Source: Actinomycetota bacterium (GTDB lineage: Bacteria; Actinomycetota; Thermoleophilia; Gaiellales; Gaiellaceae). Taken from it: 6,297 bases of DNA. The DNA lies in assembly GCA_005883245.1 (NCBI GenBank), contig VAXT01000063.1, positions 1 through 6,297 of the forward strand. Direction: 5' to 3'. Each line of letters starts with the position of its first letter. Position 1 is the stretch's first letter. Position numbers and translations under genes: made by a program. Of the stretch, positions 1 through 5,578 are shown in pieces. The notes beneath the pieces are model-generated. The model saw only the letters and a list, made by a program, of their open reading frames with translations, had not been told where the DNA came from and made no database searches.

Positions 1-1
1 G

Positions 2-298
2 CGGCAGACGCTCGACCAGGCGGTCGCAGTATTCGAGGCGCTCGGAGCGAAGCCCTGGGCCGACCGTGCCAGGCGTGAGCTAGGGCGAATCGGCGGCCGG
101 AAGGCGGCGCGCGAGGGGCTCTCGACGACCGAGACCGAGATCGTCGAGCTCGTCGTCGCCGGGCGGTCGAACAAGGAGGTCGCACAAGCCCTCCACCTCA
201 GTCCGAAGACCGTTGAGTGGAACCTGTCCAAGGTCTATCGCAAGTTCGGCGTCCACTCGCGCACCGAACTGGCTGCGACTCAGAGCGCCCGCGACTAA
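2..298 (+). CDS. LuxR-family (LAL/MalT-like) transcriptional regulator, C-terminal fragment
   Basis: The gene enters from the left edge; only its last 98 codons are present, ending in TAA at 296-298. Residues about 1-33 (a helix with a VFEALGA motif followed by an Arg/Ala-rich linker) resemble the end of the helical-repeat region of large ATP-binding LuxR regulators. Residues about 37-95 form a typical LuxR/GerE DNA-binding domain: LSTTETEIVELVVAGRSNKE, then the recognition helix region LSPKTVEWNLSKVYRKFGV and SRTEL. Such proteins bind promoter DNA as dimers; the sensory part and its ligand lie outside the window. The gene points towards the DUF4242/propeller unit, so it could be a local regulator, but that is inference from adjacency. 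Assignment to the LuxR superfamily is firm; the large LAL class is likely but rests on a short stretch. Confidence 0.9.
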   Translation, partial: RQTLDQAVAVFEALGAKPWADRARRELGRIGGRKAAREGLSTTETEIVELVVAGRSNKEVAQALHLSPKTVEWNLSKVYRKFGVHSRTELAATQSARD

Positions 299-300
299 TT

Positions 301-316
301 CCGGGGGAATCCCCGG
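301..316. promoter_or_regulatory. Perfect inverted repeat between regulator and DUF4242 gene
   Basis: Two 6-bp arms, CCGGGG (301-306) and CCCCGG (311-316), flank a GAAT loop. The repeat starts 2 bp after the regulator stop codon and ends directly against the putative -35 hexamer at 317. It could be a short terminator stem for the regulator gene, although the arms are short and only TTGTTG follows. It could equally be an operator for a dimeric regulator covering the downstream promoter. The symmetry is seen in the sequence; either role is inference. Confidence 0.45.
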
Positions 317-345
317 TTGTTGCGCGCCCGGCGCCGTCCTAGCTT
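317..345 (+). promoter_or_regulatory. Promoter of the DUF4242-propeller unit (leaderless type)
   Basis: A -35-like TTGTTG (317-322) is separated by 17 bp from a -10-like TAGCTT (340-345), which matches the actinobacterial TANNNT pattern. Exactly 7 nt (CGGCGGC) separate the -10 from the ATG at 353, so transcription should begin at or next to the start codon and give a leaderless mRNA. No Shine-Dalgarno sequence precedes this ATG, which agrees. Confidence 0.65.
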
Positions 346-352
346 CGGCGGC

Positions 353-634
353 ATGCGCAAGTACTTGGTCGAGCGGTACCTCCCGGGCATGACAGCGCGG
401 GAGGTCGACGATGCGAGCACCAGACTGGCCGCATCGGCGGACGAGCTTGCCGCGGAGGGCATTGGGGTTCTGTACGCGGGCTCCACGTACCTACCGAAGG
501 AGGAGTCCTGCTTCTGCAGGTTCGAGGCTTCCTCTCGAGAGGTCGTCGAGCGCGTCTGCGACCACGCCCACCTGCCCTTCGCTCGCATCCATGCGGTCCG
601 CTCGTTCCCAGACGAAAGGAGGACACATGCATAG
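353..634 (+). CDS. DUF4242 family protein (SCO4226-like, putative nickel-binding)
   Basis: A 93-residue protein with the hallmarks of DUF4242: KYLVERYLPGMT at residues 3-14, an amphipathic helix with DELAAEGIGVLY (30-41), STYLPKEESCFCRFEA (44-59) and the end HLPFARIHAV (73-82). The family includes Streptomyces coelicolor SCO4226, described as a nickel-binding protein with a ferredoxin-like fold; its physiological role is poorly defined. Candidate metal ligands here are C53 and C55 of the CFC motif and H71, H73 and H80, but ligand assignment is inference. No signal peptide is seen, so it is probably cytoplasmic. The ATG at 353 is preferred over an in-frame TTG at 317 because that TTG belongs to the probable -35 element, the promoter predicts a leaderless start at 353, and family similarity begins there. 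The stop overlaps the start of the propeller gene by 8 nt. Confidence 0.85.
   Translation: MRKYLVERYLPGMTAREVDDASTRLAASADELAAEGIGVLYAGSTYLPKEESCFCRFEASSREVVERVCDHAHLPFARIHAVRSFPDERRTHA
615..622 (+). promoter_or_regulatory. Strong ribosome binding site for the propeller gene
   Basis: AAAGGAGG lies 4 nt before the ATG at 627, inside the last codons of the DUF4242 gene. It is the clearest Shine-Dalgarno sequence in the window. It fixes the propeller start and, with the 8-nt gene overlap, indicates that the second gene is translated from the same mRNA with coupling. Confidence 0.8.
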
Positions 635-1665
635 CCGGATTTCAGGCGCCGTGGCCGGCGCGTTCCTCGTCGCGATGCTCGCGCTCGGTGCGGCGAGCGC
701 GTCGCCGGGCGAGGTCCCGAGCGGGACGATCTGGGTCACGGAGCGGACGGTCGGAGGCCAGAGCACGGTTGCGGCGATCGACTCCCGGACGGGAGAGATG
801 CGCGGAATCACGTCGGTCGGCGACAACCCGATCGGCATCACTCATCCGAACGGAACGCATGCGGCGTACTCGTCCGACGAGAACGCGAACGAGATGTCCG
901 TGATCGACGAGGACACGGTCTCGGTCGTCGGGACTATCCCGATGGGCGCCAACTCGCGCCCGCACCATCTGATGGCGAGCACGAACGGCCATCGCATCTA
1001 CGTCGGCGAATTCGGCCACAACTACGTCGGCGTGGTCGACACGCGGCTCGACGAGAACATCTTCGACATCCAGGCCAGCCGCGACACGGGAGCACACACG
1101 CACGCAGTCTGGATCACCCCGAACGGCAAGGACCTCTACGCGACGAACGAGGGGCCGGTGCAGAACGGGCCGGGCACGTTCTCGAAGATCGATGTCAAGA
1201 CGGGGGACATCGTCTGGGAGCACGGCGTCGGCAACCGGCCGAGCGAGGTGCTCGTCGACCGCGACGTCGCGTACGTCTCGGTTCGCTTCGACAACGTGAT
1301 CCGCGCCTACGACGTCAGTGGGGACGACGCCGTGCTGATCGGCACGGCCGAGGCGAACTTCTCGCCGGACACGCTGTCCCTGACGAACGACGGCGGGACG
1401 CTGATCGTCGGGCTGCGTGGGACGCCTGCGCGCATGGCGTTCATCGACACGACCACATTCGCCACGCAGTACCTGTCGCTGCCGGGGACGACGACCGGGC
1501 ACCAGTGGCTGTCCCGAGACGGCGCCGTGACCTTCATGGCGCTCGAAGGGGCTCTGGGCAAGGGTCGCGGTCGTCGACAACCGGTCCCGGACCTTGGTGA
1601 CGACCTACGACTACCCGAACGGGCGGACTCGTCCGCACGGCGTCTTCTACGACCCTCAGAAGTAA
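627..1665 (+). pseudogene. Secreted YVTN-type beta-propeller protein, frameshifted near its end
   Basis: From the ATG at 627, residues 1-25 form a signal peptide (SR, hydrophobic core GAVAGAFLVAMLALGA, AxA-type site at ASA/SP), so the product is exported. The rest reads as beta-propeller repeats of about 40 residues: TIWVTERT...VAAIDSRTGE, MSVIDEDTVSVVGTIPMG, RIYVGEFGHNYVGVVDTR, LYATNEG...FSKIDVKTGD, VAYVSVRFDNVIRAYDV and LIVGLRG...MAFIDTTTFAT. After residue 311 (GGC at 1557-1559) this frame turns into Arg/Pro/Ser-rich noise running to 2027. The other frame gives a natural last strand, VAVVDNRSRTLVTTYDY, then RPHGVFYDPQK and TAA at 1663-1665, just before a hairpin. Dropping one base at about 1560-1561 yields an intact 345-residue protein. 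Conserved-looking His pairs (H113/H114, H157/H159, H292, and RPH near the end) may face the central channel. Molecular function is unknown. The break may be a real mutation or a sequence error. Confidence 0.8.
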
Positions 1666-1671
1666 CGCCGT

Positions 1672-1704
1672 CGCAGGGGCCCGCGCCTTATGCGGGCCCC
1701 TGCG
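1672..1704. terminator. Bidirectional hairpin terminator between converging genes
   Basis: A perfect 13-bp GC-rich stem (arms 1672-1684 and 1692-1704) has a 7-nt loop, GCCTTAT. It begins 6 bp after the propeller stop codon. The loop contains the TAA stop of the minus-strand psuG gene (1688-1690), so the right arm encodes the last four PsuG residues. No U-tract follows on either strand, as is common for terminators of GC-rich actinobacteria. Being symmetrical, it could end transcription from both sides. Confidence 0.75.
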
Positions 1705-2572
1705 CGTACGCGACCGCGACCTCCGCGGCGAGCCCGGCATTGGCGACGACGAGCTCGCGATTGACGCGGAGCGTCTCGCCGCCGCTTCGCTCGTGTAACA
1801 GCGAGAGGACGAACGGCGTTACGTCGGGCCCACGGACGCCGGCCTCGTCCGCTGCCGCGAGCGCGGCTGCGATCAGCGGCTCCACTCCGTCCAGGGGATT
1901 GGGCGGCGGTTGTGCGAGGAGGAGCGCGGAGTGTCGCTTCAGGCCCCAATGCGTCCTGGCTAGGTCGGCGGCCTCCTCGGCGCTCTCCACTCTCGACGGC
2001 ACCGGCGGGCCTCCGCGAGCCGTGTAGAAGAGCGGCAGCTCGTCCGTCCGGAAGCCGACGACCGGGATGCTAAGCGATTCCAGGAGCTCCATCGTCGCCG
2101 GGACGTCGAGCAGCGATTTCACGCCCGACGAGACGACGAGCGCTTCCGTTCGCGCGAGCTCGCCGAGGTCGGCCGAGATGTCGAGGCGCTCTCCGCGGTG
2201 CACGCCGCCGATGCCGCCGGTCCCGAGGAACCCGATGCCGGCCGCCCGGCAGGCGGCGAGCGTTCCGCCCACGGTCGTCGCGCCGACAGCCCTCTGGACG
2301 ACTGCTGCAGCGAGGTCGCGTGGCCCGACCTTGTGCGCCTCGCCCGTGAACCGCTCCAGCTCGGAGTCCGAGAGGCCGACCCGGAGCGCACCGTCGAGCA
2401 CGCCAACGGTCGCCGGCACCGCACCCGCTGCACGGACACGCTGCGCAGACTCGATGCCGACGGCCACGCCCTCGCCCGCAGGGAACCCGTGCGCAACGAG
2501 CGTCGTCTCGAGCGCGACGACGGGGGCGCGCCGCCGCAGCGCATCCGCGATCTCGGGCGCGACCTGGATCAC
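1688..2572 (-). CDS. psuG: Pseudouridine-5'-phosphate glycosidase
   Basis: The enzyme cleaves the C-C glycosidic bond of pseudouridine 5'-phosphate, giving uracil and ribose 5-phosphate; it is cytoplasmic. Family motifs are clear, numbered from the GTG start (294 residues): PVVALETTLVAHGFP (residues 18-32, with the Glu at 22 matching E. coli Glu31), AHKVGPRDLA, FLGTGGIGGVHRG, LDISADLGEL, VVSSGVKSLLDVPATMELLE (Lys at 152 matching the Schiff-base Lys166 of E. coli), GFRTDELPLFYT, and the end TPFVLSLLHE...LVVANAGLAAE. All expected active-site positions look intact. The GTG at 2570-2572 is preferred: it overlaps the kinase stop in GTGA and has TGGGAG about 8 nt upstream. An ATG at 2597-2599, nine codons earlier, also fits the family length but has a poorer ribosome site. 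The gene is coupled to the upstream kinase, which would supply the substrate. Its 3' end lies in the terminator hairpin. Confidence 0.93.
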   Translation of the reverse strand: MIQVAPEIADALRRRAPVVALETTLVAHGFPAGEGVAVGIESAQRVRAAGAVPATVGVLDGALRVGLSDSELERFTGEAHKVGPRDLAAAVVQRAVGATTVGGTLAACRAAGIGFLGTGGIGGVHRGERLDISADLGELARTEALVVSSGVKSLLDVPATMELLESLSIPVVGFRTDELPLFYTARGGPPVPSRVESAEEAADLARTHWGLKRHSALLLAQPPPNPLDGVEPLIAAALAAADEAGVRGPDVTPFVLSLLHERSGGETLRVNRELVVANAGLAAEVAVAYAQGPA

Positions 2573-3372
2573 GGCATCGCTCCCAGCTGGGCGACGCATC
2601 TTGCCGCCGCCTGAGCCGCGAGCTCCGGACCGCCGACGAGGTACCCGGCCGCGAGCGCGTCTCCGGCCCCGGTCGTGTCGACGACGTCCGCGCGCAGTGC
2701 CGGGTGGTCGATGCCGTCGACCGAGAACCCGTCTGCGCCGCGCTTGAGCACGAGCGTTCCCGGAACCTCGCCCCCGATCGCCGCCAGCTCGCCCTCGTTC
2801 GCGAACACGAGCTCGGGCTGAAGCAGCTCGAGCCGGCTGAGGAGCTTCTCCGGCCCATACTCGGCGATCCCTGAAGCGGACGCCAGATCGATGCTGACCC
2901 GGCCGCCCTGAGCCTGGACGGCGCCGACCGCCTTCGCCGCCGCCTCCTCGATCGGCCGTCGCAGCAACGAGTACCCGGACAGGTGGAGCCGGTCGCAGCC
3001 GCCGAACCAGCGCACGTCGAGCTCCTCTGCGCGCAGCCCCGGAGCGACGCCCCGGTCGGTGAGCATCGTCCGGTTCCCGTCCGCGGCGACGAGCGAGACG
3101 ACGACGCCGTTCCGTCCCTCCTCGACCGGGCCGAGCAGTTCGACTCCACGGGCCGAGAGCTCGCCCGCCACCAGCTCGCCGGCGGCGTCCGACGCGCGCT
3201 TGCCGACGAACCGCGCCTCCGCTCCGAGCTCCGCCGCCCAGGCCGCGACGTTCGCCGCCTGTCCGCCGGCGCCGACGCGAGTCTCCGCAGATCCCTCGGC
3301 GTCGGGGCCGCTCGAGCCGCTCGTGCGGACGACGACGTCGAGCAGCAAGTCGCCGAGAGCGCAGAGACGCAT
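2569..3372 (-). CDS. psuK: PfkB-family carbohydrate kinase, probable pseudouridine kinase
   Basis: A 267-residue ribokinase/PfkB-fold kinase. It opens with LCALGDLLLDVVV (Asp12 expected at the sugar site), followed by the first PfkB signature region VGAGGQAANVAAWAAELG (33-50), the NEGEL motif (192-196), LVLKRGADG (207-215) and the second signature VVDTTGAGDALAAGY (230-244), with Asp238 of GAGD as the expected catalytic base. Alone it could be read as a ribokinase-like or adenosine-type kinase. Its translational coupling to psuG makes pseudouridine kinase, forming pseudouridine 5'-phosphate with ATP, the best call. It is compact: E. coli PsuK is around 310 residues, and the segment between NEGELAAIGG and LVLKRGADG is unusually short, as is the C-terminus. 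The ATG at 3370-3372 has no good ribosome site. AACGAT sits 7 nt upstream, an imperfect match to the leaderless -10 pattern seen elsewhere in this window. Confidence 0.8.
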   Translation of the reverse strand: MRLCALGDLLLDVVVRTSGSSGPDAEGSAETRVGAGGQAANVAAWAAELGAEARFVGKRASDAAGELVAGELSARGVELLGPVEEGRNGVVVSLVAADGNRTMLTDRGVAPGLRAEELDVRWFGGCDRLHLSGYSLLRRPIEEAAAKAVGAVQAQGGRVSIDLASASGIAEYGPEKLLSRLELLQPELVFANEGELAAIGGEVPGTLVLKRGADGFSVDGIDHPALRADVVDTTGAGDALAAGYLVGGPELAAQAAARCVAQLGAMP

Positions 3373-3397
3373 GTCGAGGATCGTTTCATGCGCCGCA

Positions 3398-3403
3398 TAG
3401 AAT
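3398..3403 (+). promoter_or_regulatory. Leaderless-type -10 element for the small membrane protein
   Basis: TAGAAT fits TANNNT and is separated by 7 nt (CGAGCCC) from the ATG at 3411, the same geometry as three other starts in this window. No Shine-Dalgarno sequence lies between. No clear -35 is visible; TCGAGG about 18 bp upstream is only a weak candidate. Confidence 0.6.
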
Positions 3404-3410
3404 CGAGCCC

Positions 3411-3644
3411 ATGGACGGCGCCGATCGTCGAGCCGACCGGCTTCGCTCGCTCCTCGTCGGCGGCGTGATCGGCGCTTGGGCCGTAATCGCCACCGCGCGC
3501 CGCCGGCGACGCGCCAAGGCGCGCCGGGCCTCCCCGACCCATGCCGCAGGTCTCGCAGCGTTCGAGGACGCGCCCTGCTACCAGGAGACGATCGAGCTCG
3601 AAGCGGCTAACGCTCGAGCGTCGAGAGAGCCTGGTCGGCGGTGA
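3411..3644 (+). CDS. Small single-pass membrane protein, function unknown
   Basis: A 77-residue product that I do not recognise as a named family. Residues about 13-29 (LRSLLVGGVIGAWAVIATA) form one short hydrophobic segment. It is followed at once by a basic run (RRRRRAKARR, about 30-40), which by the positive-inside rule predicts a cytoplasmic C-terminus. A soluble tail contains AGLAAFEDAPCYQETIELEA (about 46-65), acidic and probably helical. Support for a real gene: a TM segment plus basic stop-transfer layout, a well-placed TAGAAT promoter element 7 nt before the ATG, and an otherwise empty gap opposite the kinase start. Against it: short length and GC-rich context, where spurious frames are common. 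Its last 38 bp overlap the end of the convergent glycosyltransferase gene. It diverges from the kinase with 38 bp between start codons. Confidence 0.6.
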   Translation: MDGADRRADRLRSLLVGGVIGAWAVIATARRRRRAKARRASPTHAAGLAAFEDAPCYQETIELEAANARASREPGRR

Positions 3645-5229
3645 GCAGGTTCACGTCCGCGTCGCCGCTGCCGAGCGACCTCCCGAGGATCTGCGCCTGC
3701 CGAGTCTCGAGCAGGAACTCCTTCGGCGTCCGCGTCGGCTCGGTGCTGCGGATGACGAGGAACGGCCCGAACGCGCGTGCCTCGAAGTCCGACCTGGGAT
3801 TTGGGTAGCGGAGCGGAATCGTCAGCTTCTGCGTGAAGTTGTTCGTGTCGCTGGCGTCGAAGACCCAGACGCCGCGGCCGAGAGTGCCGGCCTCGCGAAG
3901 TGAGCGCAGCGCGAGCTTGGCGTCTGCCCGCGGGATCACGGTGTCCGAGAACCCGGCGCGGTCGCGCTCCCAGCCGCCGAGGAAGAGCGGGTCGTACCCG
4001 AAGAGGACGTCGTCGGCCCGCGAGCTGCGAGCGAGCCATGCGGACGCGGCCTCTCGCGCCTCGACCCGCGTCGCAGCCTCGCCCTTGTACAGCGGAGCCG
4101 TCTTGTCCCAGCCCCACGCGACTTCGGCGCTCATCAGGACGACGAGCGCGGCCACGAGCACGGGAGTTCGCCCGCGCGTCAGGTCGATCAATCCCAGCGC
4201 GACGAGGAGCGCAAAGAACGGCAGCACGAAGATCAGGTGCCGGGACTCGGGGGAGGTCGACTGGCCGAACCGCGCGAGGATGAACGCCGCGGTCGGCACG
4301 AGGACGACGCACGCGGTCAGGAACGCCGCGTCGCGGTTGCGAAGCCACAGGGCGCGTGCGCCGACGACGGCGACCACGAGGATCGCGATCACCACCGGCG
4401 TGAACCCGGACGTGAAGTCCCCCGCCACACGGTAGAGGTACTCGAGCACCGCGCCGGGGCCGTCGAGCTTCTGCCCACCTGCCCCGACGCTGACGTCGAA
4501 GCGCCCGGCGAGGACGTGGTCGCTGTACCAGAACGGCGCCCCGAGGACAGCCACCGCCGCGGTTGCGTAGAGCGCCGCCCGCGTGCGCGCGCGCGCGAGT
4601 ACATAGACGACCTGCGTGGCGAGCACGAGGGCGCCGTACGGGTGCGTCGCGACTGTTGCCAGGATGGCCACGGCCCATAGAGCCCAGCGTTTCCGGCCTC
4701 CCTCCGCGACCGCGGCGAGGAAGGCGAGGTATGAGAGCGCGCTCGTGAGCAGGAAGAGGCTGTACATCCGGCCGTAGATCCCGTGGAAGAGGAGCATCCA
4801 GCTCGCAGAGCCGATCGCCGTCGCCGCGAGCCCGGCCGTCCGTCCTGCGAGGCGCGCTCCCACGAGCGCCACCACCGGCACGGAGGCGATCGCGAACAGC
4901 GCCGAGAAGAGCCGCAGCCCGACGAGGCCGCCGCCGAGATGGACGACGACCCAGGCGCAGAAAAAGTGAAGCGGCGCGCCGCCCCGCTCGGTCTGCACGG
5001 TCGTGAACAGCCCGCCGAGCGACTTGCGGCCGACGAAGAGCGCGAGCGTCTCGTCCTCGTGCGGCGGCCAGGCCGTCAACCGCGCGAGCAGGAACATTGC
5101 GACCGCCGCCGTGCACCCCGCGACCCCGAGCCAGAACGTCCTTAGGCCGAGCTCGGCCGCTGGTTCCGCGTACGTGCGGGCGTAGGGCTCTGGCCGGCCC
5201 GGCGACACCTCACTCGTTCGCGTCGCCAA
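3607..5229 (-). CDS. Multi-pass membrane glycosyltransferase, PMT/ArnT-like (GT-C fold)
   Basis: A 540-residue integral membrane protein (from TTG at 5227-5229) resembling the PMT_2/GT39-GT83 family, whose members transfer sugars from polyprenyl-phosphate donors on the outer face of the membrane. After a hydrophilic N-terminus, the first TM segment is at about 32-53. Next comes the acidic motif PPHEDE (55-60) in the first outer loop, where GT-C enzymes carry their catalytic acidic residue. Further hydrophobic segments follow (FSALFAIASVPVVALVGARL, ALWAVAILATVATHPYGAL, VVIAILVVAVVGARALW, FLTACVVLVPTAAFILARFG) and then SPESRHLIFVLPFFALLVAL at about 326-345. Residues from about 375 form a soluble C-terminal domain with GYDPLFLGGW and GVWVFDAS. 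Acceptor and sugar are unknown; a cell-envelope glycan or protein is likely. TTG is chosen because TAGCTT lies exactly 7 nt upstream. A GTG at 5206-5208 and a more upstream ATG at 5302-5304 are alternatives. It is a single-gene unit. Confidence 0.82.
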   Translation of the reverse strand: MATRTSEVSPGRPEPYARTYAEPAAELGLRTFWLGVAGCTAAVAMFLLARLTAWPPHEDETLALFVGRKSLGGLFTTVQTERGGAPLHFFCAWVVVHLGGGLVGLRLFSALFAIASVPVVALVGARLAGRTAGLAATAIGSASWMLLFHGIYGRMYSLFLLTSALSYLAFLAAVAEGGRKRWALWAVAILATVATHPYGALVLATQVVYVLARARTRAALYATAAVAVLGAPFWYSDHVLAGRFDVSVGAGGQKLDGPGAVLEYLYRVAGDFTSGFTPVVIAILVVAVVGARALWLRNRDAAFLTACVVLVPTAAFILARFGQSTSPESRHLIFVLPFFALLVALGLIDLTRGRTPVLVAALVVLMSAEVAWGWDKTAPLYKGEAATRVEAREAASAWLARSSRADDVLFGYDPLFLGGWERDRAGFSDTVIPRADAKLALRSLREAGTLGRGVWVFDASDTNNFTQKLTIPLRYPNPRSDFEARAFGPFLVIRSTEPTRTPKEFLLETRQAQILGRSLGSGDADVNLLTADQALSTLER

Positions 5230-5236
5230 GGCCGCG

Positions 5237-5242
5237 AAGCTA
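5237..5242 (-). promoter_or_regulatory. Leaderless-type -10 element for the glycosyltransferase
   Basis: Read on the minus strand, TAGCTT (identical to the -10 hexamer before the DUF4242 gene) is followed by 7 nt, CGCGGCC, and then TTG at 5229-5227. No Shine-Dalgarno sequence precedes the TTG. This element is the main reason for choosing that start. No convincing -35 is visible. Confidence 0.5.
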
Positions 5243-5283
5243 GCACGCAAGCCGACGCGACGAGTGTCGCCTGGGGTCGGAGC

Positions 5284-5289
5284 TAAGCT
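5284..5289 (+). promoter_or_regulatory. Leaderless-type -10 element for the FmdB-like gene
   Basis: TAAGCT matches TANNNT and is followed by 7 nt, CCGTCTG, before the GTG at 5297. This places the transcript start at the GTG and agrees with the conserved family N-terminus beginning there. No clear -35 was found. Confidence 0.6.
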
Positions 5290-5296
5290 CCGTCTG

Positions 5297-5575
5297 GTGC
5301 CCATCTACGAATACAAATGCCCGAACGGGCATCACTTCGAGGTTTTCCAGAAGATGGCCGACGACCCGCCGGAGGTCTGCGAGACCTGCGGCGAGGGCCC
5401 CGTTCAGCGGGTCCTGTACCCGGTCGCGGTCCATTTCAAGGGCTCGGGCTTCTACTCGACCGACTACGGCCGGGGCTCGCGCAAGCCCTCGCGCGACGGC
5501 GACAAGCCCGGCGAGTCGTCCGGCGACAAAGGCGACAAGCAGGACAAGGACGTCAAGAAGGTCGCCGAGACCTAG
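5297..5575 (+). CDS. FmdB-like zinc-ribbon family protein
   Basis: A 92-residue protein. Residues 1-41 match the FmdB/CxxC_CxxC_SSSS-type zinc ribbon: (M)PIYEYKCPNGHHFEVFQKM, then PEVCETCGEGPVQRVLYP. The usual first CxxC is replaced by C8-P-N-G-H12, while C28 and C31 form the second pair, so zinc binding, if retained, would be Cys3His-like. It is followed by VAVHFKGSGFYSTDYGRGSR (44-63), the conserved FKGSGFY region, and then a Lys/Asp/Gly-rich disordered tail (about 64-92). The family was named after a putative regulator near a formamidase gene; its biochemical function is not established, and regulation of transcription is only a label. Family members start at the PIYEY motif, so GTG at 5297 is chosen over an upstream in-frame ATG at 5264. 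The gene diverges from the glycosyltransferase and ends 3 bp before the stop of the convergent LCP gene. Confidence 0.88.
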   Translation: MPIYEYKCPNGHHFEVFQKMADDPPEVCETCGEGPVQRVLYPVAVHFKGSGFYSTDYGRGSRKPSRDGDKPGESSGDKGDKQDKDVKKVAET

Positions 5576-5578
5576 GCG

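Noticed and set aside
317..352. TTG at 317 as an upstream start for the DUF4242 protein
   Set aside because: It would add 12 Arg-rich residues with no family match, and the TTG coincides with the probable -35 element.
642..1580. Long minus-strand open frame opposite the propeller gene
   Set aside because: Composition is Arg/Asp/Val-rich shadow translation with no domain pattern, while the plus strand carries clear propeller repeats, signal peptide and ribosome site.
411..2027. A 538-codon open frame on the plus strand covering the propeller and beyond
   Set aside because: Its first 72 codons are out of frame with DUF4242 and its last ~120 codons are Arg/Pro/Ser-rich sequence antisense to psuG, past a hairpin. 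Only 627 to about 1559 is real coding; the rest stays open because stops are scarce in GC-rich DNA.
2070..3542. Long minus-strand open frame overlapping kinase and psuG in another frame
   Set aside because: Arg/Ser/Ala-rich with no motif; the kinase and PsuG signatures lie in the other frames.
3610..3621. 12-bp perfect palindrome ACGCTCGAGCGT at the end of the glycosyltransferase gene
   Set aside because: It has no loop and encodes the final residues of the protein; CTCGAG-rich palindromes arise easily from Leu/Glu/Arg codons here. It was considered as a terminator or operator and judged too weak.
3578..5116. Long minus-strand open frame overlapping the glycosyltransferase
   Set aside because: Arg/Gly/Pro-rich shadow; the membrane segments and PPHEDE motif are in the 3607-5229 frame.
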